64,000 bases of DNA from Tetrastigma voinierianum (lineage: Eukaryota > Streptophyta > Magnoliopsida > Vitales > Vitaceae). How positions within the stretch are numbered: position 1 is the first letter of the stretch; each line of letters starts with the position of its first letter. A program made the position numbers and the translations under genes. The notes below the pieces were generated by a model, which saw only the letters and a list, made by a program, of their open reading frames with translations, did no database searches and was not told the origin of the DNA. Shown here one piece after another: positions 46,499 through 58,172 of this stretch. The stretch is from assembly GCA_016808115.1 (NCBI GenBank), contig JAEQBH010000132.1, positions 248,001 through 312,000 on the forward strand, written 5' to 3'.

Positions 46499-47258
46499 TA
46501 TATAAAAGTCCTGCCAGAAATTGAGAGGTAAGTGTTTATTGGGAAGGAATTTTCTTTGGCTGGTCAATTTCCTGGGAAAATTGAAGTCCATGAAGGCCCA
46601 CCCCCACTTGGAAAAATATGTACATATAGACACATTAGAAGCAACTTCGAATAAGTGGAAACTCCATTCCACTTCAGTAGAAAAAACTATATGTGAACAC
46701 ATAGAAAGCATCTTTGAATATTAATGGACCACCTAAATTTCCTGTGAGTTTCTGAGTTTACCACCAAGGATCTGGTCAAAATTAAATGAATGGAAATGGA
46801 AATAAAAATAGGGAAGAAAGGAAATGGAAACAAGAAAGGATTAATAAAAAGGCATGGGAAACCTGTTGTTACAATATCTTGATTATTCCCATATACTCCC
46901 ATGAAATTTGGAAAGTTTCATGATAGAATAAGGATTCCTTATAGAATAAGGAAAGTGATTTGGAATATCATTATAAATTATAAATATTATGGATAGGGAA
47001 AAAGATATGAGAAAGATGGGCTTATAAAAACCATACAGGTGTGTAAAGATGTGAGAAAAAATGAGGATACCCGATGGAGAGAACGATTTTGCGGTTCAAG
47101 ATATAAGTACAAGAAATGGGGAAACATGAGATGTTTGAGAACCCAATCGTATGTTGTTATACCTCTTTAATATTTTATATCGTATAGTGAACAGGTTCTC
47201 TCTCATCCATGGGTATAGGCATAGTTGGCCGAATCGCGTAAAAACCTCGTGCATATTT
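45152..47258. repeat. 2.1-kb direct repeat, copy 2
   Basis: Second copy of 41803-43900 in the same orientation. It keeps the same order of LTR-like parts and a longer (TA)n run. It ends at 'gtgcatatttg', after which the sequence becomes the RLP-C upstream region. Confidence 0.85.
46414..46504. repeat. (TA)n microsatellite in copy 2
   Basis: About 45 TA units, nearly perfect. Longer than in copy 1. Confidence 0.92.
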
Positions 47259-48050
47259 GCATAGTCCTAAACATTCTCAACTAAGTTGCAGCACTAACCC
47301 AACTATCGGAGGCATCACAGCACGTAGAGCAGTAGCTATAGTGCAACAACACGATCTTATTTATTTGACCAAGCCAATTTGCTGGCTCCTAAACAAAAGG
47401 GACTTCCTAAACAGAATACCCATACTTAGTAAAAATGAAGCCTAAGTCAATAATAAAAATAACTTTGACAAATTCGTGGCACTAATTTGTAACAGAGATG
47501 ATAGGCAACATCTTCAATACTACCAAGTTGTATTTAGGGTTTTCCTCTATCTAGTGCTACTAAACAATTGTTAATGGTAATTTTTATGGTTTTTGTCTTG
47601 ATAACAATCATCTTAGCATATTTAATATTAATAAGAAGGTTTTTTTTTGTCCATATGTATTCAAGTATGTTGTTTATACTTTTTTAAATTGAGATATCTT
47701 TAATCTTGTTAAACTTATATTTGATTAAAATAAGTATATTTTTAACATTTAATATCTTGAGGCTCTCTTTACTAATTGATAATAAGGTTGCAATAACAAT
47801 AAAAGAGTTTGATAATTGTTACAGTTTTAGGACTATTTAGATAATTGAGTTGATTAGAATTATTTTCTTTTCTTAATGAAAAGATGAGTGTTGTCTTCAT
47901 GATTAATTAGATAAGATGCTGTCTTAGACTTTGAATTATTACCCTTTATGCTTTAATTTATGTTAGGAGACTTTACAAAAAGTAACGTTTGAAAAGCAAA
48001 GTATTCTTATCAATGATGAAGAGAAACTAAAAAAAAGGAGAAGTAACTTC
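47259..48050. other. RLP-C upstream region, no gene
   Basis: AT-rich stretch between the 2.1-kb repeat and the RLP-C leader, without recognised features. Confidence 0.4.
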
Positions 48051-48117
48051 AATCACATCTATATATTTCATTCCAACCAAAGGAAAAGATACCTCATATG
48101 AAAGATCTTGAGAATAG
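48051..48117 (+). promoter_or_regulatory. RLP-C TATA box and leader exon
   Basis: The TATA-like CTATATATTTC (about 48059-48069) is followed by a short leader ending TTGAGAATAG at 48117. The donor GTAAGATCCTAC is the same as in RLP-B. Confidence 0.55.
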
Positions 48118-48475
48118 GTAAGATCCTACTTCCATCAATAATGCCAAATTGTCCCTAATTTCTCCTTCTATCTAATATATAAGTTTTTTTGGGGTGCTGT
48201 CAAAAAAAGTTTTTTGGGTTGATTTATGTAATTAAAATACTTTGATCGATAATAATCATTAGAGCACATTTATTATTTAGTTAGATGGTCATAATTATTT
48301 ATTCTTGATATTTGTTCAAATAATTCATTCACTTGACATTTTAATTATCTTATCAAGCAATTGAGTAGTTAAATTAGATATGTTATTTGTTGTCCAATAT
48401 CTTGATTCCATTACTTATTGAAGTTAATCACTATGTCTATTCTTCTATTGGACTAAATTTTTCTTATTTCTCTAG
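48118..48475 (+). other. RLP-C 5'-UTR intron
   Basis: From GTAAGATCC to TTTCTCTAG. The ATG lies 10 bases further at 48485. Its 358 bases equal the length of the RLP-A leader intron. Confidence 0.75.
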
Positions 48476-48484
48476 GGTTCGCAG

Positions 48485-51400
48485 ATGGAGAAAATTTCAA
48501 TTCTCAGTTTTCTTTTGGTTATTCTATGTTTGATAACAAGAGATCTTGCTTGTAAGGGTGAAACCAATTTAGGAAATTGCTTAAGATTTGATCGAGAAGC
48601 TCTTCTTGACTTCAAAATGGTCTCAATGGTTCTATTGACTTGATTTCATCATGGAAAGGAGGAAATTGCTGTCATTGGAAAGGAATTAGTTGTGAAAACA
48701 ACACAGGAGCTGTGATTTCAATCGATCTTCATAACCCATACTCTCGTGAGAAAGCATATGAGAAATGGAGCTCTATCAGCTTCAGAGGAGAGATTAGACC
48801 ATCATTGACAAAACTCAAATTCTTGAGATATTTAGATTTGAGTGGCAACTCATTTGAAGGTATCCCAATTCCTAAATTCTTTGGATCTTTGAAGAATTTA
48901 CACTGGCCCAAACCCTATCAAATTGTGGGTTCAATGAATTTGAATTCCTCAAATTTAGGAAATCTCTCTAATTTGCAATATGCTGATCTTTTTTTTTGTT
49001 GATGAATCTTATCATTTATTTGCTAATGATGTTGAGTGGATGACTAGTCTTGTTTCCTTAAAGCATCTTAGGATGAAGCATGTCAACCTTGCAAAGGTAG
49101 GGTCTCATTGGGTGGAGGCATTAAACAAGCTTCCACTTTTGATGGAGTTGCATCTAATTAATTGTCACCTCTATGGCCGAATTTCAACATTAAGCTCTAT
49201 CAATTTTACTTCCCTTTCTGTCATAAGCATTACTGGCCACTCATTCCATTCAAAGTTCCCAATATGGCTTCTCAACCTGAGCAGCCTTGTATCCCTTAAC
49301 CTAAGAAATAATCATTTATATGGGCAAATTCCACCTGGTCTTGGTGAATTACCTAACTTGCAGTACTTGGATCTATCTGGAAACAACCATCTCACGGGTA
49401 GTTTCTCTCAACTGTTAAAAGGAAGCTGGAAGAAAATAGAAGTTCTGAATTTGGCATCTAATAAGTTTCTTGGTAAGTTCTCTACTTGATATTTTTATTG
49501 ATTTTGCTATAACTAAGCAAGTCAAATTGATATTATTTTCATTAACACAAGAGTATTTCCAATACTCCCTGATGATAATTTCAGGTATCATTCCAATCTC
49601 CATCAAAGTTTTTCAGCTTGAATATTTTGGATGCGGGTGACAATAGCTTGACAGGAAGTTTGCAGATTTGCCTGCACAGCAAAGAGATCAAAACTGTACT
49701 TCTGAGGGTCTTTTACCTGACTTGGATTATTTGGGCTTGTCTAACAATCAACTAGTGGGCAGACTACCGGAATGGTTAAGTCAGTTGGAAGATGCTACAT
49801 CTCGATCCTGTTAACAACATGCTTCAAGGCCGTATCCCTGCTTCTTTTGGGACATTTCGGAACTTGAAGTACATGGATCTTGGATGGAATGAACTGAATG
49901 GGAGTCTGCCTGCTAGTTTTGGACAACTTTCTGAATTGGTTTTCTTGGATGTTTCTCGGAATCACTTGAATGGAATTCTTTCTGAAGAACATTTTTCAAA
50001 GTTAAGCAAGCTGAAGACGTTGTGGATAGATGGAAATTCAGGTCTCATTTTTAATGTTAGCTCCTCTTGGGTGCCGCCATTCCAAATCACTCATCTTGAT
50101 CTGAATTCATGCAATTTAGGCCATTTTCCGACTTGTCCGTCTCAAGAAAGGAGGTCTCCTTTCTGGAATTGTCAAATTCTAGCATCTCAGGTTTGATACC
50201 GAATTGGTTTTGGAACAATTTTCCTCAACTACATGAGTTATATCTTTGTTGCAATAAGTTACAAGGTCAGTTACCAAATCCATTAAACATGGGCATTGGG
50301 ATTATAATTGACCTCAGTTCCAACCTCTTAGAAGGTCCAATCCCTCTACTAAGTGGGTTCTTCTCTCTTGACTTATCCAACAATAAATTTTCTGGTCCTA
50401 TCCCACCTAACATAGGTGAAACCTTGCCACACTTGTTCTTCCTTTATGTTTCAGTGAATCAGCTAACAGGAACAATTCCATCATCCATAGGATATATGCA
50501 GAGTCTTGAATTGCTTGATCTTTCAGTAAATGGTTTATCAGGAAGCATTCCTTCAACCATAAGTAATTGCTCTCACCTAAGCTTTCTTAGCTTTGAAATG
50601 AACAATTTATCCAGGGAGATTCCAAAATCTTTTAGTCAGTTAGGACGGCTTCAAGCACTTCACTTAAACAAGAACAAGCTGTCAGGAGATCTTCCTCGGT
50701 CTTTCCAAAACCTGTCAATGTTGGAAATCCTTGATATCAGTTACAACAAACTATCGGGTAATATTCCAACATGGATTGGAGCCACTTTCAGATCCCTCAG
50801 AATCTTTAAGTTACGGTGCAATTCATTTTATGGAGGGCTTCCTTTGAATTTGTCAAATTTAAGTTCATTGCATATCTTAGACCTTGCTGAGAACAATTTG
50901 AGCGGAAGCATTCCATCAACTTTTGGCGATCTTAAAGGAATGTCTCAAAAGCAAAATATAAGTCATTTTCTATATCGAATATCGTATTCAGGCTTGTCAT
51001 ACAATGATATCTTGGAAGTGAATGCAAAAGGACAAGTTCTGGAGTATAGCAAGGCTCTTTCTCTCGTAGTAAGCATGGATCTATCCAGCAATAATTTTAG
51101 TGGAGAGTTCCCAGAAGAATTAACAAAACTATACGGTTTGATGATTCTCAACTTGTCAATAAACCACATCAATGGCTCAATTCCACAAAGCATCTCGATG
51201 TTACATGAACTATCATCTCTTGATCTTTCAAGTAATAATCTCTACGGCATCATTCCTTCGAGCATGTCTTCATTAACATTTTTGAGCTATTTGAATCTAT
51301 CAAACAACAACTTCTCAGGTGAGATCCCGTTTATAGGACAAATGACAACTTTCAATGGGTCTGCCTTTACTGGAAACCCTTATCTTTGTGGACCTTCGCT

Positions 51401-51648
51401 AGTTGCTCAATTCGAAGGCGAGAATTTAGATCATGGAAAGGATCTACTAAATGTTGATACGAAAAGGATGATGGATTCATCATCAATGGTTTTACTTCTC
51501 AAAGATTCGCCTTGACGGCAAGAGGCCTTTAGGTCCTTATTTTCTTTTAATAGTTAAGGAATCTTGGTATGATACTTATTTCAATTTTGTCGATAAAATT
51601 ATTGACAAATTATTATGTTTGAGAAGAAGAAAAAAGAACTATTGGTAG
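48485..51648 (+). pseudogene. RLP-C: EIX-like LRR receptor-like protein, least damaged copy
   Basis: Exon 1 (48485-49472) starts MEKISILSFLLVILCLITRD, a signal peptide. It continues with the LRR N-cap (GGNCCHWKGISCENN) and LRRs. Intron 49473-49584. Exon 2 (49585-51648) holds the remaining LRRs, an island (about 50930-51070, around NISHFLYRISYSGLSYND), the last LRRs, the C-cap (GNPYLCGPSLVAQF) and a basic tail (DKLLCLRRRKKNYW) ending at TAG 51646-51648. Lesions: frameshifts near 48618 (one base missing in a run of As), 48990 (poly-T), 49610, 49790, 50145 and 51465, plus decay of the membrane helix. The second Cys of the C-cap is Phe. Frame 50109-51515 stays open for 468 codons. All six shifts are one or two bases, so sequencing error could account for some. 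If the terminal shift is real, the product would lack its membrane anchor. Confidence 0.88.
49473..49584 (+). other. RLP-C second intron
   Basis: GTAAGTTCTC ... GATAATTTCAG, 112 bases, splitting the Gly codon in an LRR (NKFLG|IIP). The same position is used in RLP-A and RLP-B. Confidence 0.85.
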
Positions 51649-51795
51649 AAACCTTAGACTTAGTGAAAGATTGTTTGTAATTCTATGGATTTTCAATTGC
51701 ATGATTACAGGTTTTACAAATCCCTGTATCACTAAATCCAATCCTCAAAAGGTTCATATTTTCATTTTTATAAATTTTGTCGAGGAAGCTATTAG

Positions 51796-52302
51796 TGCTA
51801 AATTATTTTGTAAAATCCAAGAGTATTTATTGATCCCAAAAACAATTGATCAATAATCAAAGAACCCAATAAATACATTACACAATAATAACTTTATTGA
51901 AATAATGAAGCATATCAATTCATATTGGGTAGAAAACATACCTGTCATGGATCTGGAATTTTTAGCCACCATTAGTCTCCCAATTCTGCAAGGGACGAAA
52001 TCAAAGAAAGGTTAGGGTTGAAGATTAATCTTTCCTTCTCTCAAAGTGTGTTCTACCAAACCCTTCCATAATTATAGGACTCTATTTACTTATATATATA
52101 TATAGAGCACAATGGAACAATTGAGTTTTGGTCTAATGGGCTTACTAAAGTAAGGAAGAAGATAGAAAACCATGGGCCCATAGCTTGTTAATATTAAACC
52201 ATCCCATAAATGGCCCATAATTAACATGCACAATTACACAATTAAAATTGAAATATGATTATTCTTAGTCCATAATTAATAAATTAATCTATTAATATTA
52301 TC
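51796..52302 (-). repeat. 3' LTR of the minus-strand Copia
   Basis: About 507 bases between TGCTAAATTATT and the polypurine tract. On the minus strand it includes a TATATATA promoter-like run at about 52092-52106. Confidence 0.75.
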
Positions 52303-54722
52303 CCACTTGGACGACATAATCATAACTCAAATGTTTTCTCAATAGATTTACATAGCCATTACTAATCATAGACAATTAATGCACTGAGAGGATGCATAAA
52401 TCGTACATAATCAAGTGCTATTAATCAAAATCATAAGTCAAATGATTCAACAAGAGACTTACATAGCCATAACCAATCATATACAATTAATACGCCGAGA
52501 GGATGCATAAATCATACATAATCAGCGCTTACTGATCTGTATATATTTCAATGACAGTATTGATTCAATAGAATCCGAAACATCGTTCGCCATTTATCCG
52601 TCAAAATGACACAAAATCATAAGATAATGACAAACGTCAAAATGTACATGTAATAACGAAAAACATGATCTTTCCTTATAAAATACATGAAAAGGCAAAC
52701 TCCCACTACAATCTCATGCAAGTGACGTGTTCTTAAAACGCACAAATAGGTAAGCTTTTGGTTAGTGGGTCTGCTAACATGCTAGTTGTAGGAGTGTGCT
52801 CATCTAAAATGAGGGACTCTGCAACTTTCTCTATCACAAAAAAGAACTTCACATCAATGTTCTTAGAGCGAGAAGTGCTCTTAGAGAAATATACAGTTGT
52901 AGAATTATCACAAAACAATTTCAGCAGTCTAGAAATGGAGTGAACAACCTCCAAAGTTGGAATGAAGTTCCGCAACCATATTGCATGACAAGTAGCCTCA
53001 TAACTTGCCACATAATTTCGCTCCATAAGAGAAGAAGTTGTAAGTGTCTCTGTCGATTACTTTTCCAGAAACAACTCCTTCAACCATCATAAAGATATAA
53101 CTGTATGTACTTTATCATCTAATGCCAGCCTTGCATAACTAATCACTAAAACCAACCGCCCCAAGAGTGTCGATACGCCGATATGTCAACATGAGATCCT
53201 TGGTACCTTGATGATACCTTAAAACTTTCTTAGCTACTTTCAAGTGGCTTTGACTAGGATCACTCAAGTACCTACTCAACACGCCAACAACAAAGGCAAT
53301 ATTAGGGTGTGTGCATACTTGAGCATACATCAGGCTGCCCATAACTGAAGAATAAGGGATTGCCTTCATCTGATCTCTCTCAATATAATTCTAAGGACAG
53401 TGGCCTTTGGAAAATCTATCACCCTTTACAATTGGTGCCTTACCATAAGAACATGATTTCATATTGAACCTTTTTAGAATGCGTTCAATATATGTCTGTT
53501 GAGACAAACTTGATATGTCACTAGGTTTATCACGAAGTATTTGTTTGCCCAAGACATAAGATGCTTGCTCAAGATCCTTTATATCAAAATGGATAAAGAA
53601 TAATTGCTTTGTCTCAACCAACAGGTAAGTATAATTGGCTGTGAGCAAAGTATCATCAACATATAAAACCAAGAATATGTATTTTTCTCCCACTAACCTT
53701 CATATATATGCATTGATCGACGATGTTCTCCTTAAAACTATTGGCGGTGACAACTTCATCAAACTTGAGATGTCATTGTCTGGAAGCCTTCTTTAGACTA
53801 TAAATGGATTTATGGAGCTTCTAGGTTTACTTCCTCAATTGGTTCATTATCAAAAGTGGCTATTGGATACTAGTAAACAAAAGGGCTAGAGATCGAAGTG
53901 GAAGTAATGGGCAGAGGAATAAAAACTAGATGTTACTTGAACACAATTTCTCTTGTCCCTTGGCTTGTACCAATATCATCCTCAAAATAGATAACTCAAT
54001 CTGACTCAATCACTCTGGTGGTATGCGACGGGCAATAAAACCTAGAACCTCTTAATCTCACACAATAGCCAATAAAGTTCCCACTAATGATTTTTGGATT
54101 AGGTTTCTTGGATTGTGGGTTGTACGGTCTCATTCCCACTTTCCATCCCCAAACATGGAAATGACGAAGACTAGGCATCTTCTGTTTACCATAACTCAGT
54201 CTTGTGTAACGTGCACTTACTGTGCACTCGATTCAAAATATGTCGCGCCAAATCTTTACCCCACAAGAACTCAGGTAGTAAGGAATTAACAAGCATACAT
54301 CACACCATATCAAGAAGCATGTGATTTCTCCTCCCCGCAATCCCATTTTGTTGAGGAGTACCAGGCATTGTTTACTGAGCATCAATGCCACCTTCCTGAA
54401 GGTGCCTCGCAAATGGTTCAGGGTTGCATCTCGTCTCATCATATCTATCATAATACTCACCACCTCTACCAAAATGAACCACTTTGATTCTCTTCCTCAT
54501 TGAGCTTCAACTTTAGCTTTGAAAGCTCGAGCTTTCCAAAGATTCAAACTCACGTAATGATCTCGACAAAACCATAACGGGAATAATCATCAATGAACGT
54601 GATGAAATATTCAGAGCCATCCATAGCAAAGATGAGTGAATAGCCCACAAATATCCTCGTATGAATAACCCAAGCAACTCAAGACATATATCAATTCGCA
54701 TTCCTAATCGTAGCTGGCCAAT

Positions 54723-56875
54723 GACCTTTAATGCAGTCTACACAGGTATCAAAATATGAGAAATCAAGATATGGAAGAATCTCATCTTTAATTAATCTCT
54801 CCATTCTCTATCTAAAAATATGACCCAAACGCTTGTGCCAAATAGTAGAAGACTTTTCATTCAATCTCAAACGTTTGGAGCTACTAGAAGTATTTACAGT
54901 AAGGGTAGGAAAAACAGAAGGCAAAAAAGACAACTCTAATCTATAAAGACTCCCACAAAGTACTCCAATGTCAATCAACAGTGAATCTCGGTACAGTTTA
55001 ACTTTTCCATTTCCAAAAAGGAAAACTATATCCAAGTCTATCCAAAATAAGTACTGATATCAAATTTCTCCTAATCGAGTGTATATACAGCACATCCTAC
55101 AATTCAAAAAAATTTCTTGTACTGAGCTATAATCTAACAACTCCCAGAAAATCAACTTTGACTTTTGTACCATCTCCCATGTACACATACTACTCCAAAC
55201 TAATTGGACTTCTTTTGCTTATCACCGCTTACATAGAATTGCAAGCGTGAATGGTAGCACCACTATTTAAACCAATATATCAAATGGCACATCAATGACC
55301 TTGGATTCAAAACAAACATTCACCTAATGATTATCAGATAACTCATTTTTCCCATTCTTGTAATTAGTCCCATTGAGTTTCTTGATGGCAAAGAACTGAG
55401 GAAAACTCAAAGCTAAAGAATAAACCACAGACCAATGTCAAAAATACATGTAAAACAAAGACATGCAAATTGCTCAATTCTTCGGCTTACCAAATGACCC
55501 ACAAAAGTTGTCACCAAATGCTATAGTCTATAAAATACAAAAAGACTCATACACTAGTAAGAGCAATTCACCAGCTGTTATAACCAAATGCGTAAATTTC
55601 CCACTGATAGAGTAGTAAAATTACGTGGTTCATGGCACTTAATGAAATCTCTTCACCAAACTAAGCATCCTACCAAATAATAAAGTCATTGATAGGACAA
55701 CTTCACTATCTGTATGGATCTTAGCAAAATTGTTGCGCAAGACATGAGAAATAACAGTTGCAACATCAATTTTAAGAATATCCGACATGCTCACAATAAG
55801 TTTACCTTTGATGCAGTCTACATAGGTATCAAAATATGAGAAATCAAGATATGGAAGAATCTCATCTTTAATTAATCTCTCCATTCTCTATCTAGAAATA
55901 TGACCCAAACACTTGTGCCAAAGAGTAGAAGACTTTTTATTCAATCTCAAACGTTTAGAGCTACTAGAAGTATTAACAATAAGGGTAGCAAAAACATAAG
56001 GCAAAACAGACAACTATAATCTATAAAGACTCCCACAAAGTACTCCAGTGCTAATTAATAATGAATCTTAGTACAGTTTATCTTTTCCAGTTCCAAAAAT
56101 AAAACTATATCCAAGTATATCCAAAATAGGTATTGATATCAAATTTCTCCTGATCGAGGGTATGTACACCACATCTTACAATTCCAAAAAAATTTCTTGT
56201 ACTGAGCTGTAATCCAACAACTCCGAAAAAATCAACTTGGACTTTTGTACCATCTCCCATGTACACATACTGCTCCAAAGTAGTTGGACTTCTTTTGCTT
56301 ATCACAGCTTGCATAGAATTGCTAGCGTGAATGGTAGCACCATTATCTAACCACCAAGTATCATATGGCACATCAATGATATTGGATTCAAAACAAACAT
56401 TCACCCAATGATTATTAGATAATTCATTTTTCATATTCTTGTAATTAGTCCCATTGAGTTTCATGATGGCAAAGAACTAAGGAAAACTCAAAGCTGAGAA
56501 TAAACTAGAGAGCAATATCAAGAATACATGTAAAACAAAGACATGCAAATTGCTCAATTCTTCGGCTTACCAAATGACCCACACAAGTGGTCACCAAATG
56601 CTAGAGTCTATAAAATACAAAAAGACTCATACACGTGTACAGCCACCACCAGCACTGTAACCAAATGTCAATTTCCCATCGAGCACAAGAGTAACACGCA
56701 GTTCATGACATATAATGAAATCTCTTCATCAAACTAAGCATCCTACCAAATAATAAAGTCATCGATAGGACAACTTCACTATTCGTATGGATCTTAGCAA
56801 AATTGATGCACAAGATAGGAGAAATAACAGTTGCAACATCAATTTCAAGAATATTCGACATGCTCAGACTCATGA
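54723..56875 (-). repeat. 1.08-kb tandem duplication inside the Copia
   Basis: Text from TGCAGTCTACACAGGTATC (54732) recurs 1080 bases later (55812, TGCAGTCTACATAGGTATC). The match runs through 'tctccattctctatcta', 'cttttgtaccatctcccatg' and 'gacatgcaaattgctcaatt'. Unit 1 is about 54723-55802 and unit 2 about 55803-56875. It covers the integrase start, GAG-pre-integrase, protease and gag end. The units differ at many sites. Confidence 0.85.
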
Positions 56876-58011
56876 GAGGCAAGTTCATAAGTATTCAATA
56901 TTTCTCAATTTTTACCTAAGTTCATAGCATTCAATCTCATTCACAATATGATGCTATAAATAATTACAAATAGCACAAAATAAATTGCTAAAGAAATATG
57001 TGAAAATTAGTGAAAAGATTGCAAATTTGGTTAATAATTCAATTTTGAAAAACCATACCATTCTATTCTAGAAAAAGGAACTTAAGAAAAGGTAAGATTC
57101 TAAAAAACAAAATTGTGCTTGTCTTGATAACGGAGGAAGACAAAAATAGCACATAGTTTCTTTTTTTTAAAAAAAAAAACTCAATCTTTCCTCATTTTGT
57201 TTGCCTAGAAAACCCACAAAGGAAAAAATGGCTTCCTTTTTCATGACAATTTGATAAGCCAATTTAAAAGTTAATAATAAAAGGACAATTGATTTCCAAA
57301 TGAAAACTTCAATTCAGTTTTCATGGCTGGAATAGCGTCTCTCGAACAAATAAATAATAAAAAAAAATACATGAATGAAATCTAATGACCATGTATTTTT
57401 AATAAAAAAAATTCCATGAAACCTAGCAATTTTTTTTTTTAAATTGATCTGGGTAATTATGGGAGTTGCAAAAGGAAAACGAGACAGCAAGATGAGATTC
57501 TAACAAAAAAAAAAAAGCCCACTTCTTGTGTTTCTCTATGTTAGTCATCCATATTTGATTGCCTTTATCCCTAGAAAAATTATTATTGTTTAATAATTAT
57601 AGTACACATGTAGTTTTTTTTTTATTTATAATTATTTATTTATGTTCTTTTGCCTTTTCAATATTTTCATAATAACTAATATTCTCACGAGGCCCAAAAA
57701 TGATGAAAATCCCAGCAATAAAAAAATATCCTGGCAACCTCTTTTTATTTTTTTAATTGCAATTCACACTAATGAAATAAACAAATAACAAAAGGGACAT
57801 CCTTTTTTTCGGTTTCATGAATTGTGACGTTAATGTAATAAACCAAAAAAAAAAAAACTTCCTTTTTTTTTTCTTTGACTCACAACCATGATTTCGAAAA
57901 ATCAAATACATATCAATTCTCATGATTTTCAAACTGGCAATAATAAAAACAAACAAAAACTAGAAATTATAGAAAAACAAATTTGATAGCTTCAATGGCA
58001 ATTAAAGTGGC
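56876..58011 (-). other. 5' internal region of the minus-strand Copia
   Basis: This should hold gag. I see only AT-rich sequence with A and T homopolymers (for example 57160-57180, 57430-57440, 57844-57856) and no recognisable gag frame. Either gag has decayed beyond recognition or it was replaced. Confidence 0.45.
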
Positions 58012-58023
58012 TCTGATACCAAT

Positions 58024-58172
58024 TGCTAAATTATTTTGTAAAAACCAAGAGTATTTATTGATCCCAAAAACAATTGATCAACAATCAAAGGACCTAATAA
58101 ATACATTACAAAATAATAACTTTAGTGAAACAATGAACCATATCAATTCGTACTTGGTATAAAACATTTGTT
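58024..58172 (-). repeat. Truncated 5' LTR of the minus-strand Copia
   Basis: Starts TGCTAAATTATTTTGTAAAA like the 3' LTR. It matches through 'aataataactttagtgaaac' and loses similarity after about 58172. Confidence 0.75.

Larger units (their letters stand above)
51796..58172 (-). mobile_element. Copia retrotransposon, minus strand, degenerate
   Basis: The 3' LTR is at 51796-52302 (plus-strand start TGCTAAATTATTTTGTAAAA), with the polypurine tract CCAAGTGGGA at 52312-52303. The 5' LTR begins at 58024, and beside it is the primer-binding site (GCTCTGATACCA on the plus strand, about 58012-58023). Minus-strand remnants, right to left: protease (56350-56250, LDNGATIH for the usual DSGA); GAG-pre-integrase with VDCIKGK (near 55830); integrase (54700-54000); RT with LVLYVDDTLLTA (53680-53400); RNase H (53370-52733, ending TSMLADPLTKSLP). 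Stops and frameshifts are scattered throughout. The 5' LTR matches the 3' LTR only to about 58172, then diverges, so it is truncated. Confidence 0.87.
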
